Origin: Agrypnia vestita
Lineage: Eukaryota > Arthropoda > Insecta > Trichoptera > Phryganeidae
Reading direction: 5' to 3'
NCBI GenBank assembly: GCA_016648135.1
Contig: JADDOH010010086.1
Coordinates: 32,097-96,096, forward strand
Length of the DNA stretch: 64,000 bases
Below the pieces are notes generated by a model. It saw only the letters and a program-made list of their open reading frames with translations, was not told the DNA's origin and ran no database searches. Both the position numbers and the translations under genes were made by a program. Positions 23,160 through 35,201 of the stretch are shown piece after piece (positions within the stretch are counted from its first letter, which is position 1; each line of letters begins with the position of its first letter).

Positions 23160-23400
23160 GAGGCGTGGAGAAATCTACGGATGGTTTTTAAAAGATAGCT
23201 GGATGGACAGGAAAGTAAATCCTTAAAATAATAAAAATCCGGAAATTACAACATTTTGAACGCATCGTGAGACATCCATAAAAACACCGGACCCAAATTG
23301 AGAACAAATAAGGTCTTGGATGACAAAGGATATCCTAGTTGAGAAAGCAGTGTTTCAGTGGAAAGAATTCGAGCTGTATGACGGTACGGTAAAAAATGTT
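23160..23400 (+). pseudogene. Faint LINE C-terminal remnant
   Basis: Across shifting frames the pieces SWMDRK, KIIKIRKLQHFERIVRHP and LDDKGYPS resemble the post-RT tail (ISWMDRxxN ... TIKxRKLxYFGHIVRH). Stops are frequent, and the call is tentative. Confidence 0.35.
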
Positions 23401-23652
23401 TTTTCTTTTACCATTAAGAATACACATACAACATTAACTATTGTATATATATAGCAAGGTGTAAAATTCAGGATAACTGTAATTTTGAAATTTATGGTAG
23501 TAGTTTGAAAAATGTACCTCCAGAACCAAAATGTAAACTATCCACCTAATTCGTATTTTAAACTCGATATATTTCTCCTATGTAACAAATCAGTTTCCCT
23601 TAAAATTTACGTATGTACATAAAGAAAGCGATACAGACAATGCCGAGCTTTT

Positions 23653-23708
23653 AGTTTCATATATGCTATATTTAAAAAATTATTTTTAAATATAGCATAC
23701 ATGAAACT
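23653..23708. repeat. 26-bp-arm hairpin
   Basis: Arms 23653-23678 and 23683-23708 (AGTTTCATATATGCTATATT...) pair with a single mismatch around the loop ATTA. The hairpin abuts the 54-bp tandem duplication. Confidence 0.85.
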
Positions 23709-23814
23709 ATCTAAGAATTTATCGGAAGCAGTTATATTTATTTCATAAATGGCTCTAGCTCTATATAAGAATTTATCGGAAGCAGTTATATTTATTTCAT
23801 AAATGGCTCTAGCT
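23707..23814. repeat. 54-bp tandem duplication
   Basis: Units 23707-23760 and 23761-23814 differ at one base (CTATC versus CTATA at the start) and both end GGCTCTAGCT. The near-identity implies a recent duplication. Confidence 0.9.
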
Positions 23815-24057
23815 ACCGTTACAAGAATATAAAAATGCAAATTTGAAAAAAGATACAGCGCTTGTGCAATTATGCAAAATTAAGTATCAATTTTGATACC
23901 TATCTGGTAGGAGGAAAAACTTGGGTACCTACTAAATATTCATTATTTACCCTCTTTGTTCCACATTTTTTTATCGAAATCATTTTTAGTTATTTATATA
24001 CAAAACGATTGTTAATAATTAACAGATGGTATGCAACATTTTAAATATTTAATTTTT

Positions 24058-24292
24058 AAATGAGTACATGTCCTTTTTTGTCTCGGATAAACGTGTACCG
24101 GGAAATTTTGCATTTCAGTTATGGCGGAAGAGCTCAATGGACAGGACGCGGCCAATTTAAAAAAAAAATTACATTTAATATTTATTCGTCATTACCTTAA
24201 TAAGTACAAACCAAAAAATGAAGCACCTCCTTCGAAAAATCACCAAATTGCTACCTAAATTTTAGACTCCGGTGTGGTGTAACCCCTAAATT
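24058..24292. mobile_element. Half copy of a long-TIR MITE
   Basis: GAGTACATGTCC ... GTCTCGGATAAACGTG ... ACCGGGAAA and the end ACTCCGGTGTGGTGTAACCC match the right half of the element at 50384-51022, including its outer TIR (GGGGTTACACCAC in reverse complement). The left half is missing. Confidence 0.6.
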
Positions 24293-24299
24293 AAATTTA

Positions 24300-25320
24300 A
24301 AATTGAACAAATAGAAGTACACTTGCACCCACAAAAATAATCTTCTTGCCTAATTCTTGGCAAGCGCCGGAAGAAATTTTTAAATGATTTAAACCTATAA
24401 ATTCTGTCAATATCAATGTGTTAAAGCTCTTTATATTTACAAATAATACTTTTATTACTAACGACAAAATAATATTTTTATTTCTGATTGACTTTTATCG
24501 TGGCATTAAATGTAGATTTGAAAATAGTATTTTTTATAAACCCAGAATTACGAAATGTTCATTAATTTTACATTATATAAACAACACCAGTCAGAACAAA
24601 TATAAATTATTTGGGATATTTATATTTAACTTAGAAAGTAGGGAATCCTTGAATATTATTAAGACCGGCAAATAACAATTTGAATGCGATTTTTCATCAC
24701 ACATTCATAACGAATGGTATGGCAAAAGTAAAGGCAAAGATAAAATTTTCATACTTCAAAATTAAGTTAAAATATTAATCGCGTAATTTTTGTTAATCTC
24801 CATGCTAATTCAGGATTAAAAGCACTCGGTAAGAATTACAAAATTGTAAAGATCTCAGTGATCTATTGAAACTTAAATTTGTATTGGCCTTGGAATGAAT
24901 TTCGATAAGACAAAAATTATAGCGAAATTGTGAGACAGGTGAGTAGTCGTTTCCTTCACTCCTGTTACATGACTGCACGCACACTCCGGCGAGGAGCCAG
25001 CAGCGAGGGCTAAACAAATTGGGGCCACCGTGTTATAGAGTCGATTAGCTAGTAAGGCATAATCTTATGCTGATAATAAAATTTTTTCACTAACAAATCT
25101 ATTTAATCTAAATACAAAAAACCAGATTACAACAGAGATAATAAATGTATCGGGTAACAGTATTTACATTGTACAAGAAAGGGGCAGAATCAAGAGACAT
25201 ATCCATCTGGGTAATATTGATTATCTTGGAACGTAACTAATTGATATTCATAACACACAAGCTGGAAAATCATGCGAAAAAGTTTTCTTTTTAGAGGAAT
25301 CGTGCTGAATAATTTAATGC
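24300..25320. other. AT-rich spacer
   Basis: Only low-complexity open frames are present and no recognised feature. Confidence 0.4.
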
Positions 25321-25329
25321 TTTGAAATT

Positions 25330-25462
25330 GCGGCAGCCCTCGTAGTCCAGTAAGCGTGACATTGGTTTCACACTTATTCAAGCTTGGGTGTTTTAGTGAT
25401 GTAACGACTTCAGTAATTGGGCCTCTTGGCCTGTTGAAGCGTTAAAAAAAAAACAAAAAATA
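25330..25462 (+). repeat. tRNA-derived SINE, family C, copy 2
   Basis: The head GCGGCAGCCCTCGTAGTCCAG and body end TTGGCCTGTTGAAGC match the copy at 18201-18337. An A-rich tail (AAAAAAAAAACAAAAAATAAA type) follows. The internal B-box region is diverged or deleted. Confidence 0.7.
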
Positions 25463-25464
25463 AA

Positions 25465-26735
25465 GCTACTCACCCATGTAGGTGAATCTGAAATTGAATG
25501 AATATACAAAGGTGACCTGCCTCTTATTTCCGGGCTCACTTCGATGATCAATGTAAGGTGAGGAAGTTAATTACGTAGGTACATTTAAGTTTCAAGGCAC
25601 GAGGTGATATAAAAAAAAACCACTTACAGATTCGAGATGAATTTACATAGGTAGGTTATAGAGTTACTTTCAATATTTAATCAAAGGCGATGTAGTGCTT
25701 GCGTGTCACTGCCGACTGGATCAAAGCCGAAGGGAAGACGTGACCGCCAGGCAATAAGATGTATTTTGCATCTTCATCAGGTGCTCCAAAGCGACTACAA
25801 GAGGCATCATAATACTCCGTGCAACATTGACCGACCTTTTTTTTTGAAGTTTTTTTTCTTGCCTTATCTTTCAAGGATTTGTGAACAGTTAAGATATAAA
25901 TTTAATAATTATAATTTATAATCATAATCATTTGCAATATAATCGTAGCCACTCGTAAGAATAAGCAGAGATAATAAATATATTCGATTCGATTAATAGT
26001 CGATATAATAGCGAAGATTTCATCGACATAGATTACACTTAGGTCAAAAAATAGAATTATGTAGATTTTTATAACAATTACTTTTAGGTATTTTATATAA
26101 TCCTTAGGTAAAGAAGGGTCAACAACGCCGGTTTTTTCACAATATTCCAACTATCAAGCGCATGGAAATTACACTAAAATAATATGTCTTCGAGGTATTA
26201 TTAATGAATTTGGCGTTAACATTATAGAAATTCTGTTTCTCTCTAAACTTAAGTAGTAAAATATAAAAATATTATTAAACTCACGTGGAGGTAACAAAGT
26301 TAATGTTTTTCACCTAATTTAATGATCAACGGGTTCAAAGGTTTGCTCCTTTTTGGTATCACAAGGGCATGTATTATCGATGCTTTTCTTAAATTTGAAA
26401 AGGTACCCTTTGAGGCAGTATTTGTCTCAATTCAAAACCTCTTCTATGTCTATCTAGTATTTCAATAGTATCATGTAGACTTTCAAAGAACATTTTTGTA
26501 GTTTTTTCTTTGAACGATTCAGAGAGCACCTCTTATTTTATGATTCAGTAAATTTGTCTGTTATTATATTTTAAGCATAGCTGAGTGGTATAAGGTCATA
26601 TAATGCTTTTGTTTTAAGTTCTGTCGCTCGTCAGCACTTTTGTTTTCTGCCGTGCTGATATGTGCTCTGATAGACCTGGTTAGGATATCCATCAGGCTCT
26701 GCTCATTCATAAGAAATGCCATGGACCGGAATCGG
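25465..26735. other. AT-rich spacer
   Basis: No gene or defined repeat was recognised. Confidence 0.4.
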
Positions 26736-26742
26736 TGGTGAC

Positions 26743-27494
26743 CAACGTTCCCTCTAATTTTTCTATTGTGTGTGCGGATCTTCGACGCATCTGTGCAGTG
26801 GCGGTGCGATAAATTTACACCCCCCCCCCCCATAAATACACATACAATTTTTCATAAAAATGTATATTTCTATGGTATTTATTAATTACTGTGATTTTAT
26901 ATAATTTCTCTAGCTTTGTCCGGTAAGAAGAAAGCGGAGGAAAGTTGCCTGGCAAGCCCGTATTACAAGCCTCACTATGATATTCCAAATAAATACATAT
27001 TTTTTAGTTTAAAAAAGGTTACTTACTTACTAGAAAAACTTCGCATTTCTATTGTACCTACTTTTCATATTTGCTTCGGAACATATGGTGCATTTGACAC
27101 GATCATATGTCTCCGAATAAACAAATATTTCACCAATTGTTACTTTTTATAAATGCATCGAAGATGGCATTTTTGTTTCGACGATTTCAGAGAGTCATTT
27201 CAGTTTAAATTTATCGCAGGATTTCTTCTTAACGGTCGCCACATCTACTCCTTTTCGACATTTTAAGGGGATGAATTTTATATAATTAATAGGTAAAATT
27301 GTATTATTCGACTCATTTCTCCGAAAGTGTGCGAAAGAATTGTGCGTGTATTATTTCATGCATTCGAGCAAAACTAAAATCTGGCAAAGGAAACTTTCCT
27401 TTATAATATTGACTGTGCGGAGTGTGAAACATGTGTGCGGAGACATTTTGCTAGGTGTGCGCGCGCACACGCGCACAACTTACAGGGAACGCTG
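26743..27494. mobile_element. Non-autonomous hAT-type element
   Basis: The left end CAACGTTCCCTCTAA and right end TTACAGGGAACGCTG are inverted repeats with two mismatches. The perfect 8-bp direct repeat GTGGTGAC flanks both ends (26735-26742 and 27495-27502). An 8-bp duplication with CA(G/A)-starting ends is the signature of the hAT superfamily. The 752-bp interior has no transposase. It includes a run of 14 C (near 26819-26832) and an alternating GTGTGCGCGCGCACACGCGC tract near the right end. Confidence 0.85.
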
Positions 27495-27980
27495 GTGGTG
27501 ACGGATAGTCCAAGCTGTCATCCGCAATATAAACTGCAGGACCGTGATCGATCGTTACTACTCTTACGAAGAGTGTAAATTATATGTATGGCGGTGAGGT
27601 TTTTGAAGACACTGACAGCGGATTTTTCTTTTCTAAAGTGCGCAGAGAAAAATGTCGCTTTCATCCGACCCCCGGAAAAATGTAATTGCTGATCTCTGGG
27701 CTGGATGAAAGGGTGTGTGGGTAGAACTGGTATCCGGTACCCGTTGGTAACCCAGCAGTAGGTATCACGTTTTTAGGACATGGTGTGTTTTTTTGATGGC
27801 TGATATGAAAAGATATCCTTGAATGTTTTGAAAAAATATCATTTTCGCTACGGAAATTTTTCATTTTTTTTGGAATAGTGAAGTAAAAATTTTGTATTGA
27901 GGCATTAAAATTTTTTCGATATTGGATCCATGAGAAAATTTACTGATACTGAAAATTTACTTAAAACATTATCTAAATTA

Positions 27981-28302
27981 TTTTGCTACCAAGCTTTTGC
28001 TACCAAGCTTCTGCTACTGAGCTTTGGCTGCTGAGTTTTTGCTACTGAGCTTAAGTTGCTGAGCTTTTGCTAGTGAATTTTGCTACTGCCCTTCCGCTAC
28101 TGAGTTATTGAAATTTTAGCTACGTTTCTTTTGCTACCGAGTTTTAGTAACTACACTGAGCTTTAGTTATGAGCTTTACCTACTGAGCCTTATCTACTTA
28201 GCCTTTGCTACTGACTTTCGTAATTGAGATATCGCTAATGAATTTTCATTACCGAGCTTTTGTTAGTGAAAATTGGCTACTGAGCTTTTAATATTGAGCT
28301 TT
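27981..28302 (+). repeat. Degenerate ~15-bp minisatellite
   Basis: About 20 imperfect copies of a unit close to TTTTGCTACTGAGCT run from 27981 to about 28302, with a few outlying units to 28372. Units vary by substitution and small indels, so the array is old. All frames contain stops, so it is not a repeat protein. Confidence 0.85.
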
Positions 28303-28379
28303 AAATATTCTTTCTCATCATCATCTCATCACATCAAAATATTAAAATGAGCTTTCATAATTGAGCTTAATCGAAGTGC

Positions 28380-30190
28380 GATTCTTCACAACTGAAATAA
28401 TTAACAAATAACACTACCGAAAAAATGCAAAGGTCCTATTTTTCTTTTGACAAACACAGTAATGCCATCGAGGCTCATTAAAAAATCTATTATTTTGTAT
28501 CATAAAAAGTAAAAAACCTTTAAATGTAAGCAACACGACAGATTTATTTAAAAGGTAACAAAGCAAAAATTATATTTTAATACTAAGAGTATTATTATGC
28601 ACTAAGATAAAATTGAATCATTATATGGACGATGCTCTGCAATAATGTGTTAAGGCATAACTGAAACACAGGTATTTGACATTAAACGTTTGATAAGTAA
28701 ACTAATATTATGTAATATTTTAATATGTATGTTTTAAGAACACATTTACTGGATTTCATCCACAGAGGGATAATCGTTAATCTAGTTAAATTATAGACAC
28801 CTTAGAGACGAACCTATTTTATGTGGGAAACATGTATGGAGGAAGTCTTTATTTTGTGGCCGTAGGGCTTAAGACCTATGTTAACTGGCGTAAGTGATCA
28901 CTTTACACAATGCATGATATTTCATACATGTTTCTCATATAAATAGCTTCTCATCTCTGTGGGACTTCTATAATATTTGTCTTAATATTCTGTGTTCAGT
29001 TGGATAATTTTTGATTAACGATTTGTGGTACCTTATTTAAATTCTTTGCAATTATAAAGGCTGCTTCAACTATTTCTAGTAAAGAATGTGATTTTTCATT
29101 AAAAAATCTGACTGATTGAACTGACGAAGCCGATTGATTTCTTCTAATCGGGCTTTGAGTACAAGTTCCTTAGGCGGGAAACCATTAATTATTTATATAA
29201 TTTTTTATTACGGACGTATTCGAAATTAGGTTCAGGTCAGGTCAGTTCACTATCCGGTCATGTTTTTGTAAAAAAATGTATTATTTAAATCATAAATACA
29301 GACACGGATAAGCCGAGAAAGTTCTAGAACATCAACATGAAGGTAAAAAACGGCGTAAAATGAAATAAACGGGGTGAGATTGATTCTCGTTTAACCCTTT
29401 AGTAGCGCACGATGCACTGTGATCCCTATTGATTCGTATATAGACAAAAATATTTTTACAGTATCGTAGATAGATTTTTAATACAAGTAGTATTTCAAAA
29501 TAACAAGAAATATGTTAGGTCAGAAAAATACATAAGATTGTTAATTTTGGCATATTGGTCTGATTTTAGCTATCAAAAAAACTCTTTTAATTTGTACTTA
29601 CGTGCACATTTTTAATATAGTGACTTAAGAAAAAAAGTGTTTTCATGCATAAAAAAATGTATTTTATTAAAAAATATAGTTTTTCATACATTTTCATTGG
29701 GAATATAAAATATAGAAATCCAAAAAAATATTCACTATCTGTATGAGTTTCTGCATATTCAGTAATCATTCGTTACGTATGCTCACCCAGTTTCTACAAA
29801 AACACGATTATCTTATCCAGTAAAGTAAGTTAGAGCGCGAAACATTTTTAAAGTAAAGCTAAGTACTAATTAACCAAAATACATAATTCTCAATGTCAAA
29901 ATTTCCACCACTAACACTACCAGATGGCGCAAAAAATGATGAGGTATAAAAAACAAAAAAAATCATAATTTTCTGAAACATTTTACGTCAATAACATCAA
30001 CCAAGAGGCTACACTACGCTAAATGGCGCTCTTCTCTCACCCTTAACTCGCGGCCGTAATATGTATTAAAGTAGGCACGTCATTTTTGATGGATTATTGC
30101 AAATATAAAATATTTATGTGAAAAAAAACAAGGCTTGGTAAGTTATGAAAGTTTAATTGAATTTAAATGTACAATCTGAAATAACGCACC
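28380..30190. other. AT-rich spacer, no gene recognised
   Basis: No coding, RNA or clear repeat structure was recognised, apart from a short GGTCAGGTCAG direct repeat at about 29235. Confidence 0.4.
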
Positions 30191-30192
30191 GT

Positions 30193-31019
30193 AGGGGAGA
30201 GGGAGGCAAATTTGGACAAAAATCTTCAAATGGATATTGAGGGTGACATTATTAATCTAGAATAGTTTATTAACCAAATATGTTAATAAAATGTTATCAG
30301 AGAATGGTAGATATTCTAATGAATGTCTACATTTCGTGAAAATGTGCTCCATGGCAAATTAACCCCCAAATTAACATAAACATAAACATGGGGGGTACAT
30401 TTGGACGCCTAAGGCCCGGTTGTTTCAAGTTCGATCAAAGTAAGCGGTCGATAAAAGCATAGATTTTTACGAAAACGGATCGTCTGATTGGTGGAGAACG
30501 TAAAATTTCAGTTTAAACTCTACGCTTACTTTGATCGAATTTGAAACAACCGGGCCTAAGAGGCAGAATTGGTCAGACTAAGGGACATAATGGAGAAGTT
30601 TCATGACGCTGATAATACTACATTTAACTAAATGGAATTAGAAAGTAGATAATGATGAATAATGTCCAATTCTGCCTCACGTCTACTTTGAATAGAAAAC
30701 AAAAGACATCGGTTTTTTCTACAAGTTACTTTTATATTATCAAAAAATGGATGAATTTCATAGTATTAGAAAAACAAATACTTATGTTTACTTTCCAGTG
30801 TGGTAAAATAGCTTAGAAAAATCCGTTAAACATTTAGGGGAAATGTGTTTTATCAATATATTTTTTTAACTTTAATGTACATGCATTAAATTCCCGACCA
30901 ACTTTATAACTCTTACAATGGAGAACTACTAATGCTATCTTTCAAAAATAGTTAGAACTATTCGAGGCAATATTTTACCTGTCAAATTCTAACTTTCCAA
31001 GAGTGCCTCCTTCTCCCCT
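30193..31019. mobile_element. TIR element carrying a nested MITE
   Basis: The left end AGGGGAGAGGGAGGCA and the right end TGCCTCCTTCTCCCCTT form an imperfect inverted repeat of about 16 bp. Phrases such as GAGGCAGAATTGG and AATTCTGCCTCAC recur inside. The interior holds no transposase, and a complete 144-bp foldback element (30413-30556) is inserted within it. Confidence 0.5.
30413..30556. mobile_element. TAA-target foldback MITE, copy 1
   Basis: The ends GGCCCGGTTGTTTCAA and TTGAAACAACCGGGCC are perfectly inverted, and longer arms (GATCAAAGTAAGCG / CGCTTACTTTGATC) continue inward. TAA flanks both sides (30410-30412 and 30557-30559). Related copies lie at 54902-55046 and, with a different interior, at 53434-53564. 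TWA duplications are typical of PIF/Harbinger elements. Confidence 0.85.
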
Positions 31020-32420
31020 TCAAGTATTTCAAAGTGACAAAAACTTTAAAACGTTAAATATTAACAAAAAATTTGTATATGTAAATACAGATTATAATAT
31101 ACTTTTATTGAATAAATTCGTATAAAAAATGGTATCATCAACGCTATCTTCGGAAATTTGCATATGAATGATGATGAATGGAGATATATCCACAAGTATG
31201 GTGTGTTTTGATTATTATTATGTACATTTGAATGAGAATTTTGAGATGAAATTTTATGGATTTGTCTAGTTAGCGTAAGTACTAATTGGTCAAAGTGCGC
31301 CGCTAGATGCCGCCTGCGGTCGCTAGTCGCTAGCCGCGGGCCCCTCGCCGCACGCTCTGACAGAGACGAATGGCCGTTATTTGGCCAAAGGTGAAATTGG
31401 CAAAGCAGATAAAAACTTTGGTTTTATTACAAAGAAAAAAATGCTTTGTAATTTATGAAGTGGCTGTGAAGGGTGCGAGCGGTCGTTTATTTATAGTACC
31501 AAAATGGATAATCAAGAGTTATTACTTGTTACACACATAGATGGCGCACAGGATACCCGGCCCTCGGAGAGCGTGAAATAATTTTACTTTTTATTCAAAG
31601 AATTTTCTAAAAGCACGTGTAATTTTACCCTGTACAAAAAAGTAATTAGCCGGAAGGAAAAAGTATGATGTACGTGGGTACAGACAAGTTCAATTATGGC
31701 GGTGTTCAGATGTTGCGTCGACTCGGACGCTTCTACAAAGATTAATTAATTACTATTACTACTAAAATCAATTCGTGAAAGTAATACTTCAGTAATTTTT
31801 CAATAAGTTCAAGCTTACTAGCTCACTTAAGTTGTTTAATATTTTACCCATTGATTTTATAATTTCTCGGGGAATCTACATAACTCATGTTTTCTTAACT
31901 CATATATATATATATACACTAAAATCACCGGACACGAATTTAATTGGACTACTTTTGATTCACACGCTTTCGCATTAATCACTCGTTTGTGGAACTTTAC
32001 ATTCGTCTTCCCAGGATATTCATCACACGTCCGTTATGTACTCTCCTAATTATTGTCACTGATATTTGTCTAGTCACACCGATTCGTCGCTTTCGATGGA
32101 TCTGTGTAGTCGCTGAAATGTCACAATAATAATTGTAGTTGCAACGCGTCCTGCACGTAATTTATAACCGTTGGAGTTCTATAAATATGTCGCTTGTTTA
32201 TAAAGACCCGATGTTCTCGAAGCCTCCAGAATAGACTAGTTAATTCTTAATTCATCCAGAATATTCGAATAACTTCGAGAAATATTTTATGCTTTTATTA
32301 CAAAGTATCACTATATATAAACCAGTAAGGTTTTAAAATACTTAAATACTTTTAAAAGTACAAAGAAGATAGATAAAAATAATTCTTAAAGGATTAAACC
32401 CACTCTCAGATAAATATAAT
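31020..32420. other. Spacer with small GC-rich island at ~31.3 kb
   Basis: A GC-rich patch (31290-31365, containing GTCGCTAGTCGCTAGCCGCG) precedes a 56-codon frame from ATG 31370 to TAG 31540 (MAVIWPKVKLAKQIK...). Nothing identifies it as a gene, and the patch may be a promoter fragment. The rest is AT-rich, with an (AT)n tract near 31903-31914. Confidence 0.3.
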
Positions 32421-32434
32421 ATTTTGTGTTCCGT

Positions 32435-32588
32435 CTCGACGCCTGGAATCCATTATGAGAGAACAGCCTGCTGTTTCGGCACTTTCACACGCGTTCCTAC
32501 CCCCTCTGATTCCCTGTTTGCGACACAATTTATTCCCGCTGGTATCCCTGTTTCCGGTTGCGTCGGCGCAACGGTTTTTCTTTCATAT
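32435..32588 (+). repeat. DIRS left inverted terminal repeat
   Basis: The 154 bp from CTCGACGCCTGGAATCC to TTTCTTTCATAT are the exact reverse complement of 36339-36492. Confidence 0.92.
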
Positions 32589-32795
32589 AACGTCGCTGTT
32601 TCGCGCCAATTGCACGCGTCTAGACACGCCAACTTTTGTTGTGATTTTTTTTGTGTTTCTATTGCAATCTACCCCCTTAATTTTTGATCCCTAGGTTAAC
32701 AAACATTAGACTGTACAAATTTTTAACATAGTGCGACAGGACGTTGATATTTTAGTGTAAATCCCGTGAATTTCGTCAAACGATTTGTTGACAAG

Positions 32796-33764
32796 ATGGC
32801 GGACGAGCGGGCTCCTTCGCCGGTGTCCTCGAATGACGGATCTTCTTTCGAGGAACCGAGTCGAAGGAGACGCCGCGTAGCGTGCGACCCGCGTGTGGAC
32901 CACCTGCTAAAACAGGTGACTGCTCTGACGGAGGCCTTGTTGGCGGGCGGCGCGGCTCCTGCATCAACAGCGCCGCCAGCGCCGGAACGGGTGGCCGCGA
33001 GCGAGCCTAGCGTGGAGGACGCGAGTGCGTCCTTTATTCAGCCGCCGCCGAGCCTCAGAGGGGCGAAGAGTGCGCTGGAGTTCGGCAGGCTCAGCACGGT
33101 CGTGAAGGAGCCGAAAGTACCGATAGCGGACCCGAAGCGGATCGAACAGATCTCGAAGTTGCAACACTTCGATTCCGACGAGTGGTCAGGCGTTCGCTAT
33201 GCGGAAACGCAGAGAACCTACGCGGCGACTCCCACATTTGTAGAATTGTCGGTGAACGACGACTTGAGAAGCATCGATAACGCGCCGACCCATACTGGCT
33301 TGCTGGAAAGATCGCTCGCCGCGCTTTCAAACGCCTTGCTCGCCCAGAGGGACGAGCGGATTCGGTCGATGTTCGCCAGCGATGCTCCGTACAATAAGAT
33401 TTCGGACGACATCCTGCAGATTGTGTGCGGCAGACGGGCGGAGTGTATACTGAACCGGCGAAAGGCCATATTGGAGGGCTTCAAAGACCCTTTCGTGCGA
33501 GAAGGTGCGGCCAAAATCCCTCCAAGCTCGGGATCCTTGTTCAATAGGGAAGAGCTATCGGCGTATATCCTAAAGAACGGGGGGCCAGGAGAAGGTGATG
33601 GTCTCGCCCGCAACCCGAAACCTGGCCCAACCGTCAACATCTCGGCCCCAGCCGTCAACTTCTCGTCGAGCTCCGAACCAGGGATACCTCCAGTCCCGTG
33701 GGCCCTTTCTGCCGGAGCCGAGGCACAGGGAGCGAGGCTCAGGGAACCCGAACGGGAGACCTAA
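32796..33764 (+). CDS. DIRS gag-like protein
   Basis: Starting at ATG 32796 (context ACAAGATGG), the 322-codon protein begins MADERAPSPVSSNDGSSFEE. It has a basic stretch SRRRRRV, an Ala/Pro-rich linker, and a more conserved helical region (AALSNALLAQRDERIRSMF ... ILNRRKAILEGFKDPF). The upstream GTG at 32766 is unlikely as a start. No CCHC zinc knuckle is seen, as is common in DIRS ORF1 proteins. The 3' end overlaps the RT frame by at least 66 nt in the -1 frame, so RT may be made by frameshifting or reinitiation. Function as a nucleocapsid-type protein is inferred from position. Confidence 0.75.
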   Translation: MADERAPSPVSSNDGSSFEEPSRRRRRVACDPRVDHLLKQVTALTEALLAGGAAPASTAPPAPERVAASEPSVEDASASFIQPPPSLRGAKSALEFGRLSTVVKEPKVPIADPKRIEQISKLQHFDSDEWSGVRYAETQRTYAATPTFVELSVNDDLRSIDNAPTHTGLLERSLAALSNALLAQRDERIRSMFASDAPYNKISDDILQIVCGRRAECILNRRKAILEGFKDPFVREGAAKIPPSSGSLFNREELSAYILKNGGPGEGDGLARNPKPGPTVNISAPAVNFSSSSEPGIPPVPWALSAGAEAQGARLREPERET

Positions 33765-34575
33765 CCGGAAGGCAGACCACGGCCGAAAACCCGCTGGTGA
33801 CCGTAGCCGCAGAGGTAGAAGATGACGCGAGGCTGAACAACCGGTTCTGGGGAGGACGCTTGAGGAGGTTCCAAAGCGCGTGGAAGGAGTTCGGGGCACC
33901 ACCTATAGTGCTGAGAATCCTCAAGGGCGCGAGAATCCCCTTTGTGGCCAAACCTCCGTTAGTCTTCCCCACCAGGCAGCTGTTGAGCAGCTTCGGCACG
34001 AAGGAGTCTCGAGACATGTCGAGTCACATTCGGGCCCTGAAGATGTCAGGCGTGCTGGAAGGAGCAGATCATTCTCCGAGCTTCATCTCAAATCTGTTTC
34101 TAACTCCGAAGTCGGACAACTCCCTAAGGCCGATATTCAACCTGAATGCGTTGAATGCCTTTGTGGAGGCGAAACCCTTCAAGCTGTTCAACCACTTTCG
34201 GGTCCCAGACTTCCTCCAGCCCAAAGATTGGTTGGTGAAAATCGACCTAACCCAGGCATACTTTCACCTACCAATAGCGGAATCGCACCGAAAGTTCCTG
34301 AGACTATACTACCAAGGGGAACTTCTCCAGATGACCTGCCTGCCCTTAGGCCTGTCATCAGCCCCGAGAAAGTTCGCAACGCTGTCAAACTGGCTAGCGG
34401 GACTCTTGCGGAAGAGAGGAATAAGGACCGTAGTCTACCTGGACGACTTCCTTCTGGCCAATCAGTCAAGGGACCTGCTAGCGACCCAGGCAGTAGAGAC
34501 GGTCAATCTGTTCCAGCATCTGGGTTGGTGTATCAACCGCGACAAGTGTGTCCTTATACCTACCCAAAAGGGATC
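33698..34575 (+). pseudogene. DIRS reverse transcriptase, truncated by deletion
   Basis: The frame carries SFISNLFLTPKSDNSLRPIF (finger), DWLVKIDLTQAYFHLPI (motif A), LGLSSAPRKFATLSNWL (motif B) and VVYLDDFLLA (motif C with the Y-L-D-D catalytic box), then HLGWCINRDKCVLIPTQ. After about 34575 the homology stops abruptly and the frame reads on into unrelated residues. The thumb/connection region and first half of RNase H are missing. No ATG precedes the domain in this frame. The RT active site itself looks intact. Confidence 0.85.
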
Positions 34576-34584
34576 ACGCTTACC

Positions 34585-35201
34585 TGCTAAGAGGAACGAA
34601 GACCCTACTGCAGACAGACAACAAGACAGTGGGCCTTCTGAAGATAACTCGAGACCTTCTAGAGTTTATCGACCAGCAGGAAATATCTCTGACAGCGCAG
34701 TACATTCCAGGGAGATACAACGGGATTGCGGACCGACTCTCTCGGGGGACACCACTCCCGGAATGGCACCTCCTGGAACCAGCGACAGAGGAAATATTCC
34801 GAATATGGGGACGTCCTCAGATCGACCTCTTCGCATCGGCCACCGCCCATGTGGTGCCAAACTACGTGTCGCTAGACTCAACCGATTGCTCGGCCTCCTA
34901 TCTCAACGCATTCAGTCAGCATTGGGATTACGAGCTGGCCTGGGTATTTCCGCTGCCGAATCTCGTCCCAAGAGTACTGGCGCACTTGAACCTGGCAAGA
35001 GGCACCTTTCTCCTAGTTGTGCCAAGATGGGAGAAGACATTCTGGAGGGCCGATCTCAAACAACGAGCAAAGGGAGGGCCAATAAGCGTAAGAGATCTGA
35101 AGAGCGTCCTGATCGATACGTCGACAGGGTTTCCCCCACCGAGGGTGTCGGACCTCCAACTGGAAGTTTGGAGAATAGCAGTGGGTGGGAACAGGCTATA
35201 G
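34585..35201 (+). pseudogene. DIRS RNase H remnant and recombinase-proximal linker
   Basis: In a different frame from RT, sequence resumes mid-RNase H with LRGTKTLLQTDNKTVGLLK, then LEFIDQQEISLTAQYIPGRY and NGIADRLSR, the usual DIRS RNase H C-terminal half. It continues into WGRPQIDLFASA, typical of the region before the recombinase. The first catalytic Asp segment is absent. The frame change relative to RT shows that the deletion was not a multiple of three. Confidence 0.8.

Noticed and set aside
23607..23840. A 77-codon frame with a repeated motif
   Set aside because: The repeat comes from the 54-bp tandem duplication and the adjoining hairpin. There is no coding signal.
32424..32694. Two small frames of 79-87 codons
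   Set aside because: They lie in the DIRS inverted terminal repeat, and the mirrored frame appears at the right repeat.
33880..34590. A 236-codon frame overlapping DIRS RT
   Set aside because: It is a shifted reading of the RT coding region with no domain of its own.
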